Origin: Sphingomonas crocodyli | GTDB lineage: Bacteria > Pseudomonadota > Alphaproteobacteria > Sphingomonadales > Sphingomonadaceae | NCBI RefSeq assembly: GCF_004005865.1 | Contig: NZ_SACN01000001.1 | Span: 1,054,001-1,118,000 of the forward strand | Reading direction: 5' to 3' | DNA: 64,000 bases | Part shown: one piece after another, positions 25,203 to 33,514 of the stretch | How positions within the stretch are numbered: the stretch's first letter is position 1 | Layout of the letters: every line of letters begins with the position of its first letter | The notes under the pieces: model-generated | Told to the model about the DNA's origin: nothing | Seen by the model: only the letters and a program-made list of their open reading frames with translations | Databases searched by the model: none | Program-made: the position numbers and the translations under genes

Positions 25203-26358
25203 GGCCCAGAGCGCCGCTCCCGAGGATCTCGCGCTCAGCGACGATCTGGTGATGGCGCTCTATCGCGGGCCGTTGGAGCCCGTGCCGTGGCGCGGTTTCC
25301 TGTCCACGCTCGTCGATCTGGTCGGGTGCCAGAATGCGGCGATCACGCTGCAGTTGAGCCGCAAGGGCCTCGCCCCGATGGTGCTGTGGGGCAAGACCCC
25401 GCCGGTGCGCGGCAAGGAGGCGCGCGACCTGGGCACCGCGCACGCCGAAATCGGCCATCTCGATCCGTTGCGCAACGCGCTCCAGCGATCGGGCGACATC
25501 GTCCTGCTCGAAGAGGTGGCGAGCCGCGAGGCGCTGGAGGAGAGCGAGTTCTACCGCACGATCATGCGCCCTTACGGCATCGAACAGGCGGTGGGCATGT
25601 ATGTGACCGAGCCGGGCGGGCTCGAATGCAATATCGGGCTGGTCCATTCGGGATCGGGGATGCGCTTCGGCGAGGAGCATAAGCGCTTCATGGCGGCGCT
25701 GCGCCCGCATTTCGAACAGGCGCTGGCGCTGTTTTCGCGCATCTATCGCGACGAATCCGAACTGGAGGTGCTGACCGACGCGCTCGACCGGCTGACGATC
25801 GGCACCTTCATGATCGACGGGCGCGGGCGGATGGTGCGCGCGAACGGCGCCGCGCAGCAGATGATCGATCGCGGCGAAACCTTCCGCGTGATGGACGGGC
25901 GGCTGACGCTGGGCGGGCGCAGCGACGGCGCGCGCTTCCGCGAGACGGTCGACAAGGCGCTGGCGGCGCGGATCGCCGATCCCGAAAGCGATTTCGTGAA
26001 GGCGTTCCGCTGCGTCGACGATCGCGCCGACGGCCTCGGCATCCTCGTCCGCGCGATCCGGCGCGAGCGGCGCGCGCCGGCCGATCTGGGTCCGGCCGTC
26101 GTGATCTACGCGACCGATGCGGCGCGGGGCGGATCGTTCGAGCAGTTGATCGCGACCCTGTTCGATCTGTCGCCGTCGGAGGCGAACCTGGCCGCGCTGC
26201 TGACGCAGGGGCTGACGCTGGCGGAGGCCGCGAAGGAAACCGGGCTGACCGAAAGCACGGTGCGCAGCTATTCGAAGAAGATCTTCGCCAAGGTCGGCGT
26301 CGGGCGGCAGGCCGAACTGGTGCGCCTGATCCTGCGCAGCGTGGCGATGCTCGGCTAA
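25195..26358 (+). CDS. LuxR-type HTH regulator with PAS-like sensor
   Basis: A 387-residue protein. The C-terminus (about 335-375) is a LuxR/GerE HTH: LTQGLTLAEAAKETGLTEST then VRSYSKKIFAKVGVGRQ. The middle (about 195-290) reads LDRLTIGTFMIDGRGRMVRA then NGAAQQMIDRG, like a PAS fold, and the N-terminal part may be a GAF-like domain. The ATG overlaps the SDR stop by 8 nt. Regulators of this design sit next to TonB-dependent receptors in many sphingomonad genomes; the receptor gene follows at 142 nt, and is the likely target. Confidence 0.8.
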   Translation: MAKAQSAAPEDLALSDDLVMALYRGPLEPVPWRGFLSTLVDLVGCQNAAITLQLSRKGLAPMVLWGKTPPVRGKEARDLGTAHAEIGHLDPLRNALQRSGDIVLLEEVASREALEESEFYRTIMRPYGIEQAVGMYVTEPGGLECNIGLVHSGSGMRFGEEHKRFMAALRPHFEQALALFSRIYRDESELEVLTDALDRLTIGTFMIDGRGRMVRANGAAQQMIDRGETFRVMDGRLTLGGRSDGARFRETVDKALAARIADPESDFVKAFRCVDDRADGLGILVRAIRRERRAPADLGPAVVIYATDAARGGSFEQLIATLFDLSPSEANLAALLTQGLTLAEAAKETGLTESTVRSYSKKIFAKVGVGRQAELVRLILRSVAMLG

Positions 26359-26394
26359 TCCAGAGCAGGCCGGGGTTGCGGCCCCTGCAATGGC

Positions 26395-26429
26395 CCTATC
26401 GAATTTTCTCGCTCCCGTCTTTCGCCCAT
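26395..26429 (+). promoter_or_regulatory. Candidate shared promoter element, copy upstream of the TonB receptor
   Basis: CTATCGAATTTT and, 12 nt on, CTTTCGCCCAT. The two half-blocks have the same order and spacing as in the elements before the luciferase-like gene near 30.4 kb and the SDR gene near 32.4 kb. It is about 70 nt before the receptor start. This copy is the least conserved of the three. Confidence 0.4.
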
Positions 26430-26500
26430 GAAAGATACTGGTCTGCGGATAAGCAACGTCACGAACAAAGTGGCGAAAAGACCAGAAGAGGGGATGGAGG

Positions 26501-28615
26501 ATGCACAAGATCGTGAAGAGCGGTGCCGCGTTGTCGACGCTGGCGATGGCGCTGTCGGCCCCCGCATGGGCGCAGGATGCGATCGCCCCTGTCGAGGCGA
26601 CGACGAGCGACAACGAAATCATCGTCACCGCGCAGCGCCGCGAGGAAAAGCTGAAGGACGTGCCGCTGACGGTGGCCGCGTTCAATTCGGCCGAACTGGA
26701 ACGCAACGGCACCACCGCGACGCGCGACCTTGCGATGCTGACCCCCGGCATCACCATCCAGAATACGGGCGCGGCATTGCAGCCGACGATCCGCGGCGTC
26801 GGCACCACGATCGTCGCGGGCGGCGCGGAATCGCCGGTCGCGCTCTATGTCGACGGCGTCTATATCGCGAGCCAGAATTTCGCGGTGTTCGACCTGTTGA
26901 ACATCGACTCGATCCAGGTGCTGAAAGGCCCGCAGGGCACCCTGTTCGGCCGTAACGCCACCGGCGGCGCGATCCTGGTCAACACCAAGAAGCCGTCGGA
27001 CACCTTCACCGGCAAGATCATGGCATCCTATGGCCGCTTCGACGAAGTGCGCGGCGGCGCGTATCTGTCCGGCCCGATCGCGCCGGGCATCGCGTTCAGC
27101 ATCGCGGGCTATTATCGCGACGATAACGGCTTCACCAAGGATGCGCTGCGCGGCACCGATCTGTCGACCTACCAGGAATATAATGTCCGCGGTAAGCTGC
27201 TGATCGAGCCGGGCGAGGCGACCAGCATCACGCTGAGCGGCGATTATGGCCGGGTCGAGGATTCGACCGGCGTTTCGATCCGCCCGATCGGCAGTGGGCC
27301 GCGCGCGGCCTCCACCGTCAATTCGCCGATCCCGACCGATCCGTACAAGCTGGCGCTCACTTTCGATCCGTTCGCGCACAGCTGGGGCTATGGCGGCAGC
27401 GCGGAGATCCAGCACGATTTCGACGGCATCGTCGCCAAATCGCTGACCGCCTATCGCAACACCGATCACCGGTCGTTCACCGATCAGGATCGCGTGGTCG
27501 CCGCGGTTAACCGCGTTAACGTGACGATCAACGAGAATGTGTTCACGCAGGAATTCACCCTCTCCTCGTCGGAGCCGGGGCCGTTCCAGTGGCTGGCCGG
27601 CACCTATTATTTCGATCAGAAGGATTTCAACCCGACCCTGTCGAACGGCACGCTCGTCACCGAGGCGCGGCTGAAGGCGAAGGCGGGCGCGGCCTTTGCC
27701 GAGGGCACCTATGAGGTGATGCCGCAGCTGAAGTTCACCGCCGGCATCCGCTACAGCAAGGAAAAGCGCACGATCAGTTCGCGTCGCCTCGCCACGCCGA
27801 CGATGGCGTTCAACAAGGCGGTGTTCGATGCGTGGACCCCGCGCTTCTCGCTGATGTACGAGGTCGATCCGCAGTCGAACATCTATTTCACCTATTCGAA
27901 GGGCTTCAAGAGCGGCCTCTACAATTCGACCACGTTCAACGTGCCCGCGATCAAGCCCGAGAAGATCGACGCCTATGAGTTCGGCGTGAAGCATTCGAGC
28001 AATGCGATCACCGCGAACATGTCGATCTTCTATTACGACTATCAGCAGCTTCAGCTGCAGACGCGCAGCGCGACCGGCCTTGCCATGATCCTGAACGCCG
28101 CCGATGCGACCATCTACGGTCTCGATGCGGACCTGACCTACCGGATCACGCCCGCATTCCGGGTGCGCTTCGCGGGCGCCTATACCAACGCCAAATATGG
28201 CAGCTTCGTCAACGCGCCCTTCTTCGCGCCGGCCAACGCACCTGCGGGCGGCAACATCCAGTTCACGGGTGACGCCACGGATAACCCGCTGGTCCGCACG
28301 CCGAAGTTCACCGGCAATGTCGGCGTCAATTACGATCGCGAACTGGCGAACGGCGACAAGCTCGGCTTCTCGGCCACCTATTACTATAATTCGGGCTTCG
28401 CCTGGACCGTGGATAACCGCAGCCGCCAGAGCGAATATTCGCTGGTGAATGCGGAGGTCAGCTACACGCTGCAGGATAGCCTGAAGCTGTCGGTCTGGGG
28501 CCGCAACCTCACCAACACCCGCTACGGCCAGGGCGTATCGGTTACGGCCTTCGCCGACGCGATCGCCTATGCACGGCCCGTCAGCTACGGTGTGACCGGC
28601 ACCTACACCTTCTAA
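26501..28615 (+). CDS. TonB-dependent outer-membrane receptor
   Basis: A 704-residue receptor. A signal peptide ends at ALSAPAWAQ (about residue 25). The TonB-box/plug start is DNEIIVTAQRREEKLKDVPL; the plug has GVGTTIVAGG, YVDGVYIA and IQVLKGPQGTLFGRNATGGA. A beta-barrel follows, closing with a terminal aromatic F (TGTYTF). GGATGGAGG precedes the ATG. It should import a hydrophobic or bulky substrate across the outer membrane with TonB energy, plausibly the steroid or terpenoid handled by surrounding genes, or a siderophore; the former fits the context better. A stable hairpin follows. Confidence 0.9.
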   Translation: MHKIVKSGAALSTLAMALSAPAWAQDAIAPVEATTSDNEIIVTAQRREEKLKDVPLTVAAFNSAELERNGTTATRDLAMLTPGITIQNTGAALQPTIRGVGTTIVAGGAESPVALYVDGVYIASQNFAVFDLLNIDSIQVLKGPQGTLFGRNATGGAILVNTKKPSDTFTGKIMASYGRFDEVRGGAYLSGPIAPGIAFSIAGYYRDDNGFTKDALRGTDLSTYQEYNVRGKLLIEPGEATSITLSGDYGRVEDSTGVSIRPIGSGPRAASTVNSPIPTDPYKLALTFDPFAHSWGYGGSAEIQHDFDGIVAKSLTAYRNTDHRSFTDQDRVVAAVNRVNVTINENVFTQEFTLSSSEPGPFQWLAGTYYFDQKDFNPTLSNGTLVTEARLKAKAGAAFAEGTYEVMPQLKFTAGIRYSKEKRTISSRRLATPTMAFNKAVFDAWTPRFSLMYEVDPQSNIYFTYSKGFKSGLYNSTTFNVPAIKPEKIDAYEFGVKHSSNAITANMSIFYYDYQQLQLQTRSATGLAMILNAADATIYGLDADLTYRITPAFRVRFAGAYTNAKYGSFVNAPFFAPANAPAGGNIQFTGDATDNPLVRTPKFTGNVGVNYDRELANGDKLGFSATYYYNSGFAWTVDNRSRQSEYSLVNAEVSYTLQDSLKLSVWGRNLTNTRYGQGVSVTAFADAIAYARPVSYGVTGTYTF

Positions 28616-28623
28616 CCGACAAT

Positions 28624-28647
28624 GGCCGCGCTCTTCGGGGCGCGGCC
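28624..28647 (+). terminator. Hairpin with UUCG tetraloop after the TonB receptor gene
   Basis: A 10-bp stem starting GGCCGCGCTC closes on TTCG with a C-G closing pair, the very stable cUUCGg loop (one G-T pair in the stem). No T-run follows, so it may be a transcript-stabilising or Rho-assisted 3' end rather than a pure intrinsic terminator. Confidence 0.55.
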
Positions 28648-28790
28648 GATCGCCCGCAAGGGCGCATCGCGCTCATTCCTAGCTACCCCTCGATGGCACG
28701 CCACTAGCAGAATCCCGGAATAGCAGCACCGGCCGATGCCGTGCTGGACAGAATGCTTGTGCAGTTCCGCCGCGTTCTGGGATTCCCGCT

Positions 28791-29165
28791 GTGTCCGTTG
28801 TCGTTCCGTTGCTTAACCGCCCGATGGGCAATGCCCTTCCCCGGCAGATGACCGATCCGATCATCGCCTGGGCGATGGTCAAGGAAGACATAGAAGAATT
28901 GTGGATCGTGGGTTCGGACCGCGACTATCACAGCATGGAGGATATCCCGCTGGGCCTCGTGGTGCTGCTTTCGGGATGGGACAGCAACGACGAGCGCGGC
29001 CGGGATCGGGTCGCGCAACGGTGGGTGGAGGTGGCCGTCCGCTGGCGCCGGCAGGTCGCGGCATTGACCGAATTTCCGATCGGCCTGCGGACGATTTTTC
29101 CGGGCGATTATCAGGGGCTTGCCGACGTGCGGCAAAGCGGCCGGCGGCTCTTCCTGGCAATTTGA
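28791..29165 (+). CDS. Hypothetical protein
   Basis: A frame of 124 residues from a GTG, or 113 from an ATG at MGNALPRQMTDPI. Its third codon positions are strongly G/C, as expected of real genes here, and the protein is balanced in composition: IIAWAMVKEDIEELWIVGSD, PLGLVVLLSGWDSNDERGRD, WVEVAVRWRRQVAAL. No membrane span or signal is seen. I do not recognise a family. It lies between the TonB receptor and the convergent luciferase-like gene and has no evident partner. Confidence 0.55.
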   Translation: MSVVVPLLNRPMGNALPRQMTDPIIAWAMVKEDIEELWIVGSDRDYHSMEDIPLGLVVLLSGWDSNDERGRDRVAQRWVEVAVRWRRQVAALTEFPIGLRTIFPGDYQGLADVRQSGRRLFLAI

Positions 29166-29220
29166 CCATCCCCGCCGCCATCACCGAAAGGCGTGGCGGC
29201 GGATCGGCTAAGCGGCGGGT

Positions 29221-30369
29221 CTAGGCCGCGTCCCTCTTGGCGGCCTGTCCCTTCGCGCGGAAGTGGGGGATGACCTCGGTGCCGATCAGGCGGATCGTTT
29301 CCATGATTGCCTCATGCTCCACGCCGCCCATCTGCGACAGGAACAGGATTTCGTCGGCGCCCGCATCGATCAGGCGCTGGACATAGGCGATGCAGTCGGC
29401 CGGCGTGCCGTAAGCGTGCGGCACTTCGCCATAATAGCCGGGGTCGGGCGCCATCGCGACCTTGTCTTCGCCGATGATGGCGTGGCGATCGGTGCGCAGA
29501 TGCTGGAGCGCCTCGAGATGCTCCTCGGCCGACAGATCATAGCCGGTCGGCTTGGGCATGCCCTGATACCAGTGCGCCAGCGCCTCGGCGAAGAAGCGTT
29601 GCCCGCGCAGGCCCACGCGGCGGGCCTTTTCGCGATCGTGCGAGACGATGGTGGGGCAAAGCGCGGCGAGATGTTCGAGGGGGACGAAACCCACCTGATC
29701 CTCGGCCTTCCGATTGGCATAAGCCTCGCGATAGATGCGGCTTTTCTTCGCCACGTCCTCCGGCCCTCCAAAGCCCATCACCAGCGCGCCGATGCCGCGC
29801 GATCCGGCCATGACCAAAGTCTCCGCCTTGGTCGTCGCCATATACATCGGCGGGTGCGGCTTCTGCTTGGGGCTCGGGTGGATCGGGCGGTGGGGGATGT
29901 CGATATACTCCCCGTGATGCTCGATCTCCCCGTTCGCGAGGATCTTGGGCACCAGATACATCGCCTCGTCGATGATCGGCTGGAGCGTGTTCAGATCATA
30001 GCCGAAGGCGCCCGCTTCCTGCTGGCTGCCGCCCTTGCCGACGCCGAAATGGACGCGGCCGCCCGACAGGATGTCGAGCATCGCGACCCGCTCGGCCACC
30101 TTGATGGGGTGGTTCATCGCCGGCATCAGGCAGACGACCCCATGGCCGATCCCGATCCGCTTCGTCCGCCCGGCGACGAAGGCGAGGAAGGTCTCCGGCA
30201 CGCTCATATGCGCATATTGGGTGAGCGCGGTGTGCTCGACCGCCCAAACCGTGTCGAAACCATATTTGTCGAGCGCCTCGGCCTGCTCGACCATTTCGAG
30301 CAGCACCTTCTCCTCCTCCGCCGGGCTCGGATCGAGCAACTGGGCTTCGTAGATCATCGAGAATTTCAT
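29221..30369 (-). CDS. Luciferase-like flavin monooxygenase (LLM family)
   Basis: A 382-residue TIM-barrel flavoprotein. Typical LLM features are WAVEHTALTQY (near residue 45), RTKRIGIGHGVVCLMPAMNH, ERVAMLDILSGGRVHFGVGK and the C-terminal GTPADCIAYVQRLIDAGADE. The ATG follows AAAGGAGAG; 14 earlier in-frame codons lack support. It would use reduced FMN, or F420, to oxygenate or oxidise a hydrophobic substrate. The 227-nt region upstream holds a conserved promoter element and a 28-bp inverted repeat; the LysR gene beyond is on the same strand. Confidence 0.85.
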   Translation of the reverse strand: MKFSMIYEAQLLDPSPAEEEKVLLEMVEQAEALDKYGFDTVWAVEHTALTQYAHMSVPETFLAFVAGRTKRIGIGHGVVCLMPAMNHPIKVAERVAMLDILSGGRVHFGVGKGGSQQEAGAFGYDLNTLQPIIDEAMYLVPKILANGEIEHHGEYIDIPHRPIHPSPKQKPHPPMYMATTKAETLVMAGSRGIGALVMGFGGPEDVAKKSRIYREAYANRKAEDQVGFVPLEHLAALCPTIVSHDREKARRVGLRGQRFFAEALAHWYQGMPKPTGYDLSAEEHLEALQHLRTDRHAIIGEDKVAMAPDPGYYGEVPHAYGTPADCIAYVQRLIDAGADEILFLSQMGGVEHEAIMETIRLIGTEVIPHFRAKGQAAKRDAA

Positions 30370-30416
30370 GGGAATCGCTCTCCTTTGGAAAGCGTTTTCG
30401 CGCTGCGGCACAAAGC

Positions 30417-30461
30417 AAAAAAGCGCTCATTGCGAAGGGAAGGCTTCGCAAAATTCGAAGG
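30417..30461 (-). promoter_or_regulatory. Conserved promoter element, copy upstream of the luciferase-like gene
   Basis: Read on the plus strand: AAAAAAGCGC, two bases, ATTGCGAAG, then a variable middle and AAATTCGAAGG. It agrees with the element before the SDR gene near 32.4 kb at 34 of 45 positions without gaps, in the same orientation and at nearly the same distance from the start codon (48 versus 54 nt). Inside it, CTTCG and CGAAG form small inverted repeats. Confidence 0.55.
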
Positions 30462-30498
30462 CGCCTTTTGGACTGGTTCGGCATCCGCCGAACCAGGC

Positions 30499-30576
30499 GG
30501 CACCGGCCCGCTCCCCCACCCGACCTTCCATAAGATACTGCCGCTGGGAGGTCGGGTGGGGGAGCGGGCCGGTGCC
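30499..30576. repeat. Perfect 28-bp inverted repeat
   Basis: Two 28-nt arms beginning GGCACCGGCCCGCTCCCCCA are perfect reverse complements, separated by 22 nt. It lies between the LysR gene and the luciferase-like gene, both on the minus strand, and would form a very strong hairpin in the transcript that can separate the two units. Confidence 0.85.
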
Positions 30577-30596
30577 GCTATCCAGCGTGAGCTGGA

Positions 30597-31538
30597 TCAA
30601 ATATGCGAGACCCGATCCAGGAAATGCTGGGCCACGCGGTAGGGCAGGTCGCCATCGGGCGTGGTGCGCCACACCAGGCTGGCGCGCATCGCGACGTCGA
30701 AATCCACCGGGCGGACGAAGGCGACTTCCGGGGGCGCGTGGCCGATCAGCGAGGCGGGAACGAAGCCGATCCCCATGCTGGCCGCGACAATCTTCATCGT
30801 GATGTCCGACGTCGGCGTCTCCATCGCGATGCGTGGGGCGAAGCCGCGCCGGTCGCACGCCTCCTGCAGCAGATCGTAGAGGCGGGGGTTCTTCTTGTGC
30901 GATGCCCAGACGATCGGCTCGTCGCCCAGATCGGCGAGGCGCAGATCGGGCATTGTCGCGATCGGGTGCGACGCGGCGACCGCGAGCAGGAAGGGATCGT
31001 CGAGGATCGCGGCGCTCGCGAAACTCTGCCCGTTGCCCGACAGGGTGGCCGCGATATCCTCCCCGATCGGGTGATAGAGCAGGCCGAGGTCGATCGTGCC
31101 GGCGGTCAGCTCGCCGCGCTGCTCCTCGGAGATGAGCGGCTTCATCTGGATATCGAGCGTGGGATGCTGCCCTGCGAAATCGCGCAGCGCATCGAGCATG
31201 TCGGTGCGCCGGCCGAGGATTTCGGCGAAGCCTACGGTGATGCGGCCCGCGACCCCGCTGGCGATCGCATCGATCTGCGCCTTGGCCCGGCCGATTGCGG
31301 CGAGGACGGTGCGCGTTTCGGTCAGCAGCGCCTCGCCCGCGGGCAGCAGCCGCATGCCGCGCGCGCTGCGTTCGAACAGGGGGACGTCCCCGATTTCGAA
31401 TTCGAGCAGGCGGATGCGGCGCGAGATCGCCGACTGGGTGGTGTTGAGCCGCGCGGCGGCGGCCTGCAGCGATCCCTCCTCGACGACCGCGAGGAAGTAA
31501 GGGAGGTGCCGCAGGATGATCGTCGCGTCGCGGGCCAT
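30597..31538 (-). CDS. LysR-family transcriptional regulator
   Basis: A 313-residue LysR protein. The HTH is LPYFLAVVEEGSLQAAAARL then NTTQSAISRRIRLLEFEIGD; the effector domain follows, with GRITVGFAEILG at its start and a second-lobe VAASMGIGFVPASLI. It lies upstream of, and on the same strand as, the luciferase-like gene, and downstream of an SDR gene after a palindromic repeat. It may control either, and is one candidate to bind the conserved element in this region. Confidence 0.85.
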   Translation of the reverse strand: MARDATIILRHLPYFLAVVEEGSLQAAAARLNTTQSAISRRIRLLEFEIGDVPLFERSARGMRLLPAGEALLTETRTVLAAIGRAKAQIDAIASGVAGRITVGFAEILGRRTDMLDALRDFAGQHPTLDIQMKPLISEEQRGELTAGTIDLGLLYHPIGEDIAATLSGNGQSFASAAILDDPFLLAVAASHPIATMPDLRLADLGDEPIVWASHKKNPRLYDLLQEACDRRGFAPRIAMETPTSDITMKIVAASMGIGFVPASLIGHAPPEVAFVRPVDFDVAMRASLVWRTTPDGDLPYRVAQHFLDRVSHI

Positions 31539-31549
31539 GACTTAACTTT

Positions 31550-31633
31550 CGTCATCCCCGCGCAGGCGGGGACCCATCCAAGCCCACCGCTTGCGACGAC
31601 ACTGGATAGGCCCCCGCCTGCGCGGGGGTGACG
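31550..31633. repeat. Palindromic intergenic repeat (CGTCATCCCCGCGCAGGCGGGG type)
   Basis: CGTCATCCCCGCGCAGGCGG at the left and its near reverse complement CCGCCTGCGCGGGGGTGACG at the right, with CCATCCA / TGGATAGG inside. It sits between the SDR and LysR genes. Confidence 0.75.
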
Positions 31634-31645
31634 GAGGTTGGGCAA

Positions 31646-32386
31646 TCAATGCCATGAGCTTCCCCCATCCGACGTCAGCACCGCGCCCGTCGTGAAACTC
31701 GATTCATGCGACACGAGGAACAGGGCGGACTGCGCGATCTCCTCGACCGTGCCCGCGCGGTTCATCGCGAGGCGGGCGAGGGTGACGTCGCGGCGTGAGG
31801 GATCCTCGACATAGAGCGCGTCGGTCATCGGCGAGGCGATGAAGCCGGGGCAGAGCGCATTGGCGCGCACGTCGGGCGCGGCCTCGGCGGCGAGAACCTT
31901 GGTGAAGGCGATCAGCCCGCCCTTCGACGCGGCATAGGCCGACATGGTGAGGTTCGGCCGGATGCCGCCCAGCGAGGCGATGTTGACGATCGCGGCCTTG
32001 CCACTGGCGCGCAGGTGCGGAAGCGCGATGCGGCAGAGTTGGGCCGGGCCGAACAGGTTCACCGCCTGAATGCGATCCCACATCTCCGGGCTGGTTTCCT
32101 CGATCGGGGCGGTGCGCAAAATGCCCGCGGCGTTGACGAGGCCGTCGAGCCCGCCGAGCGCCTTGGCGAAGGTCGAAACGCAATCGTCGAGATAGGCGAG
32201 ATCGGCGACGTCGCCCGCCAGATGTTCGGCCCCCGTCTCCGCCGCGATCACCGCCAGCGGTTCGGGCGCGATGTCCATCAGGGCAAGCTTTGCGCCCTCG
32301 GCCGCGAACAGGCGTGCGATCGCGCGGCCCATGCCGGATGCCGCCCCCGTCACGATGATCCGCCGTCCCGCCAGCCTGCCTGCCAT
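31646..32386 (-). CDS. Short-chain dehydrogenase/reductase
   Basis: A 246-residue classical SDR: VTGAASGMGRA cofactor loop, VNAAG, IASLGGIRPNLTMSAYAASK catalytic Ser/Tyr/Lys, PGFIASPMTD and a final DGGSSWH. Two ATGs six bases apart are possible; the second is chosen because GAGGGAGG is correctly spaced from it and abuts the first. It is divergent from the ipd operon across 241 nt and is preceded by the conserved promoter element, so it may be co-regulated with steroid genes. It could oxidise a ring hydroxyl. Confidence 0.85.
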   Translation of the reverse strand: MAGRLAGRRIIVTGAASGMGRAIARLFAAEGAKLALMDIAPEPLAVIAAETGAEHLAGDVADLAYLDDCVSTFAKALGGLDGLVNAAGILRTAPIEETSPEMWDRIQAVNLFGPAQLCRIALPHLRASGKAAIVNIASLGGIRPNLTMSAYAASKGGLIAFTKVLAAEAAPDVRANALCPGFIASPMTDALYVEDPSRRDVTLARLAMNRAGTVEEIAQSALFLVSHESSFTTGAVLTSDGGSSWH

Positions 32387-32439
32387 GTTCATCCTCCCTC
32401 GATTCGTGAGGTCGAGCATCAATCGCCCCAAGCCTTGAG

Positions 32440-32484
32440 AAAAAAGCGCCGATTGCGAAGTGCAGCGTTGAATAAATTAGAAGG
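32440..32484 (-). promoter_or_regulatory. Conserved promoter element, copy between SDR and ipd operon
   Basis: AAAAAAGCGC, two bases, ATTGCGAAG, variable middle, then AAATTAGAAGG, oriented toward the SDR gene as in the copy before the luciferase-like gene. It lies 54 nt before the SDR start. Confidence 0.55.
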
Positions 32485-32627
32485 GCCGATCGAGCGCATC
32501 TCTTTTCGAGATATTTCCGGAGCGCCGGTAATCGGCCGGCTTTGCCTCCCCAAATGGTGATTATCCGCTTAGCCCGAACACCATAGGCGCGGCTCAAGAC
32601 CGCATGAGAAGAGGATGCAGGGGCAAG
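32485..32627 (+). promoter_or_regulatory. Upstream region of the ipd operon
   Basis: This region must hold the operon promoter but no consensus -35/-10 pair is convincing. Two weak symmetric features are seen: ATGGTG and CACCAT separated by 19 nt (32554-32584), and an imperfect palindrome around GCCGGTAATCGGCCGGC. Both are possible operator half-sites. Confidence 0.3.
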
Positions 32628-33503
32628 ATGGACAAGCGCCTTTCGTTCGACGATTTCGTCGCCGAGCTTTCCGACGGCATGACGATCGGCATCGCCGGCT
32701 GGGGCCCGCGCCGCAAGCCGATGGCGCTGGTGCGCGCGATCCTGCGGTCGGACCTGAAGGATCTCACCATCGTCGCTTATGGCGGCGCCGATGTCGGCAT
32801 GCTGCTGGCGGCGGGCAAGGTGAAGAAGCTGATCTTCGGCTTCGTCTCGCTCGATGCGATCCCGTTGGAGCCGTACTTCCGCAAGGCGCGTCAGGCGGGC
32901 GGTCTCGACGTCCTCGAACTCGATGAAGGCCATCTCCAGTGGGGGCTGAAGGCCGCCGCGCTGCGCCTGCCCTTCCTGCCGACCCGCGTGGGTCTGGGCA
33001 CCGATCTGATGACGCATAACGGCTTCAAGACGGTCACGTCGCCTTACGACGATGGCGAAGTGCTGGTGGCGATGCCGGCGCTCAAGCTCGATGCCGCGCT
33101 GCTCCACGTCAACCGCGCCGACCACTGGGGCAATATCCAGGCGCTGGGGCCGGACACCTATTATGACGAATGGTTCGCCAAGGCGGCCGACCGCACCTAT
33201 GTTTCGGCCGAGGAAGTCGTCGAGCGGATGGACCTGAGCCATCCCGACGATGCGCGTGCCAACATCGTCGAACGCTGCTTCGTCCACGCCGTGATCGAAG
33301 CGCCGCTGGGCGCGCATCCCAGCTCGCTGCCGCCGGCCTATGGCTGGGATATGGGCGCGTTCAAGGCCTACACCGCCAGCGCCGCCGAAGAGGGCGGCTG
33401 GGATAAGTATATGGCCGAGGTGATCGGCGCCGATGAGGCCGGTTACATCGATCGCGTCGGTGGCGCGGCCAAGATCGCGGCGCTGCCGCTCCCGATTTTC
33501 TGA
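32628..33503 (+). CDS. ipdA: CoA-transferase-like hydrolase subunit A (steroid ring C opening)
   Basis: A 291-residue protein, the length of mycobacterial IpdA, with the same signature stretches: GWGPRRKPMALVRAILRSDL, IVAYGGADVG, GKVKKLIFGFVSLD, LDEGHLQWGLKAAALRLPFL (the Glu near residue 100 is probably catalytic) and VTSPYDDGEVLVAMPALKLD. IpdAB, despite its CoA-transferase fold, hydrolyses ring C of COCHEA-CoA in steroid degradation. The ATG nine codons into the open frame is used because it has AGGGGC upstream and matches the family start. It is the first gene of the operon, 11 nt before ipdB. Confidence 0.92.
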   Translation: MDKRLSFDDFVAELSDGMTIGIAGWGPRRKPMALVRAILRSDLKDLTIVAYGGADVGMLLAAGKVKKLIFGFVSLDAIPLEPYFRKARQAGGLDVLELDEGHLQWGLKAAALRLPFLPTRVGLGTDLMTHNGFKTVTSPYDDGEVLVAMPALKLDAALLHVNRADHWGNIQALGPDTYYDEWFAKAADRTYVSAEEVVERMDLSHPDDARANIVERCFVHAVIEAPLGAHPSSLPPAYGWDMGAFKAYTASAAEEGGWDKYMAEVIGADEAGYIDRVGGAAKIAALPLPIF

Positions 33504-33514
33504 GGATAGCGCAG

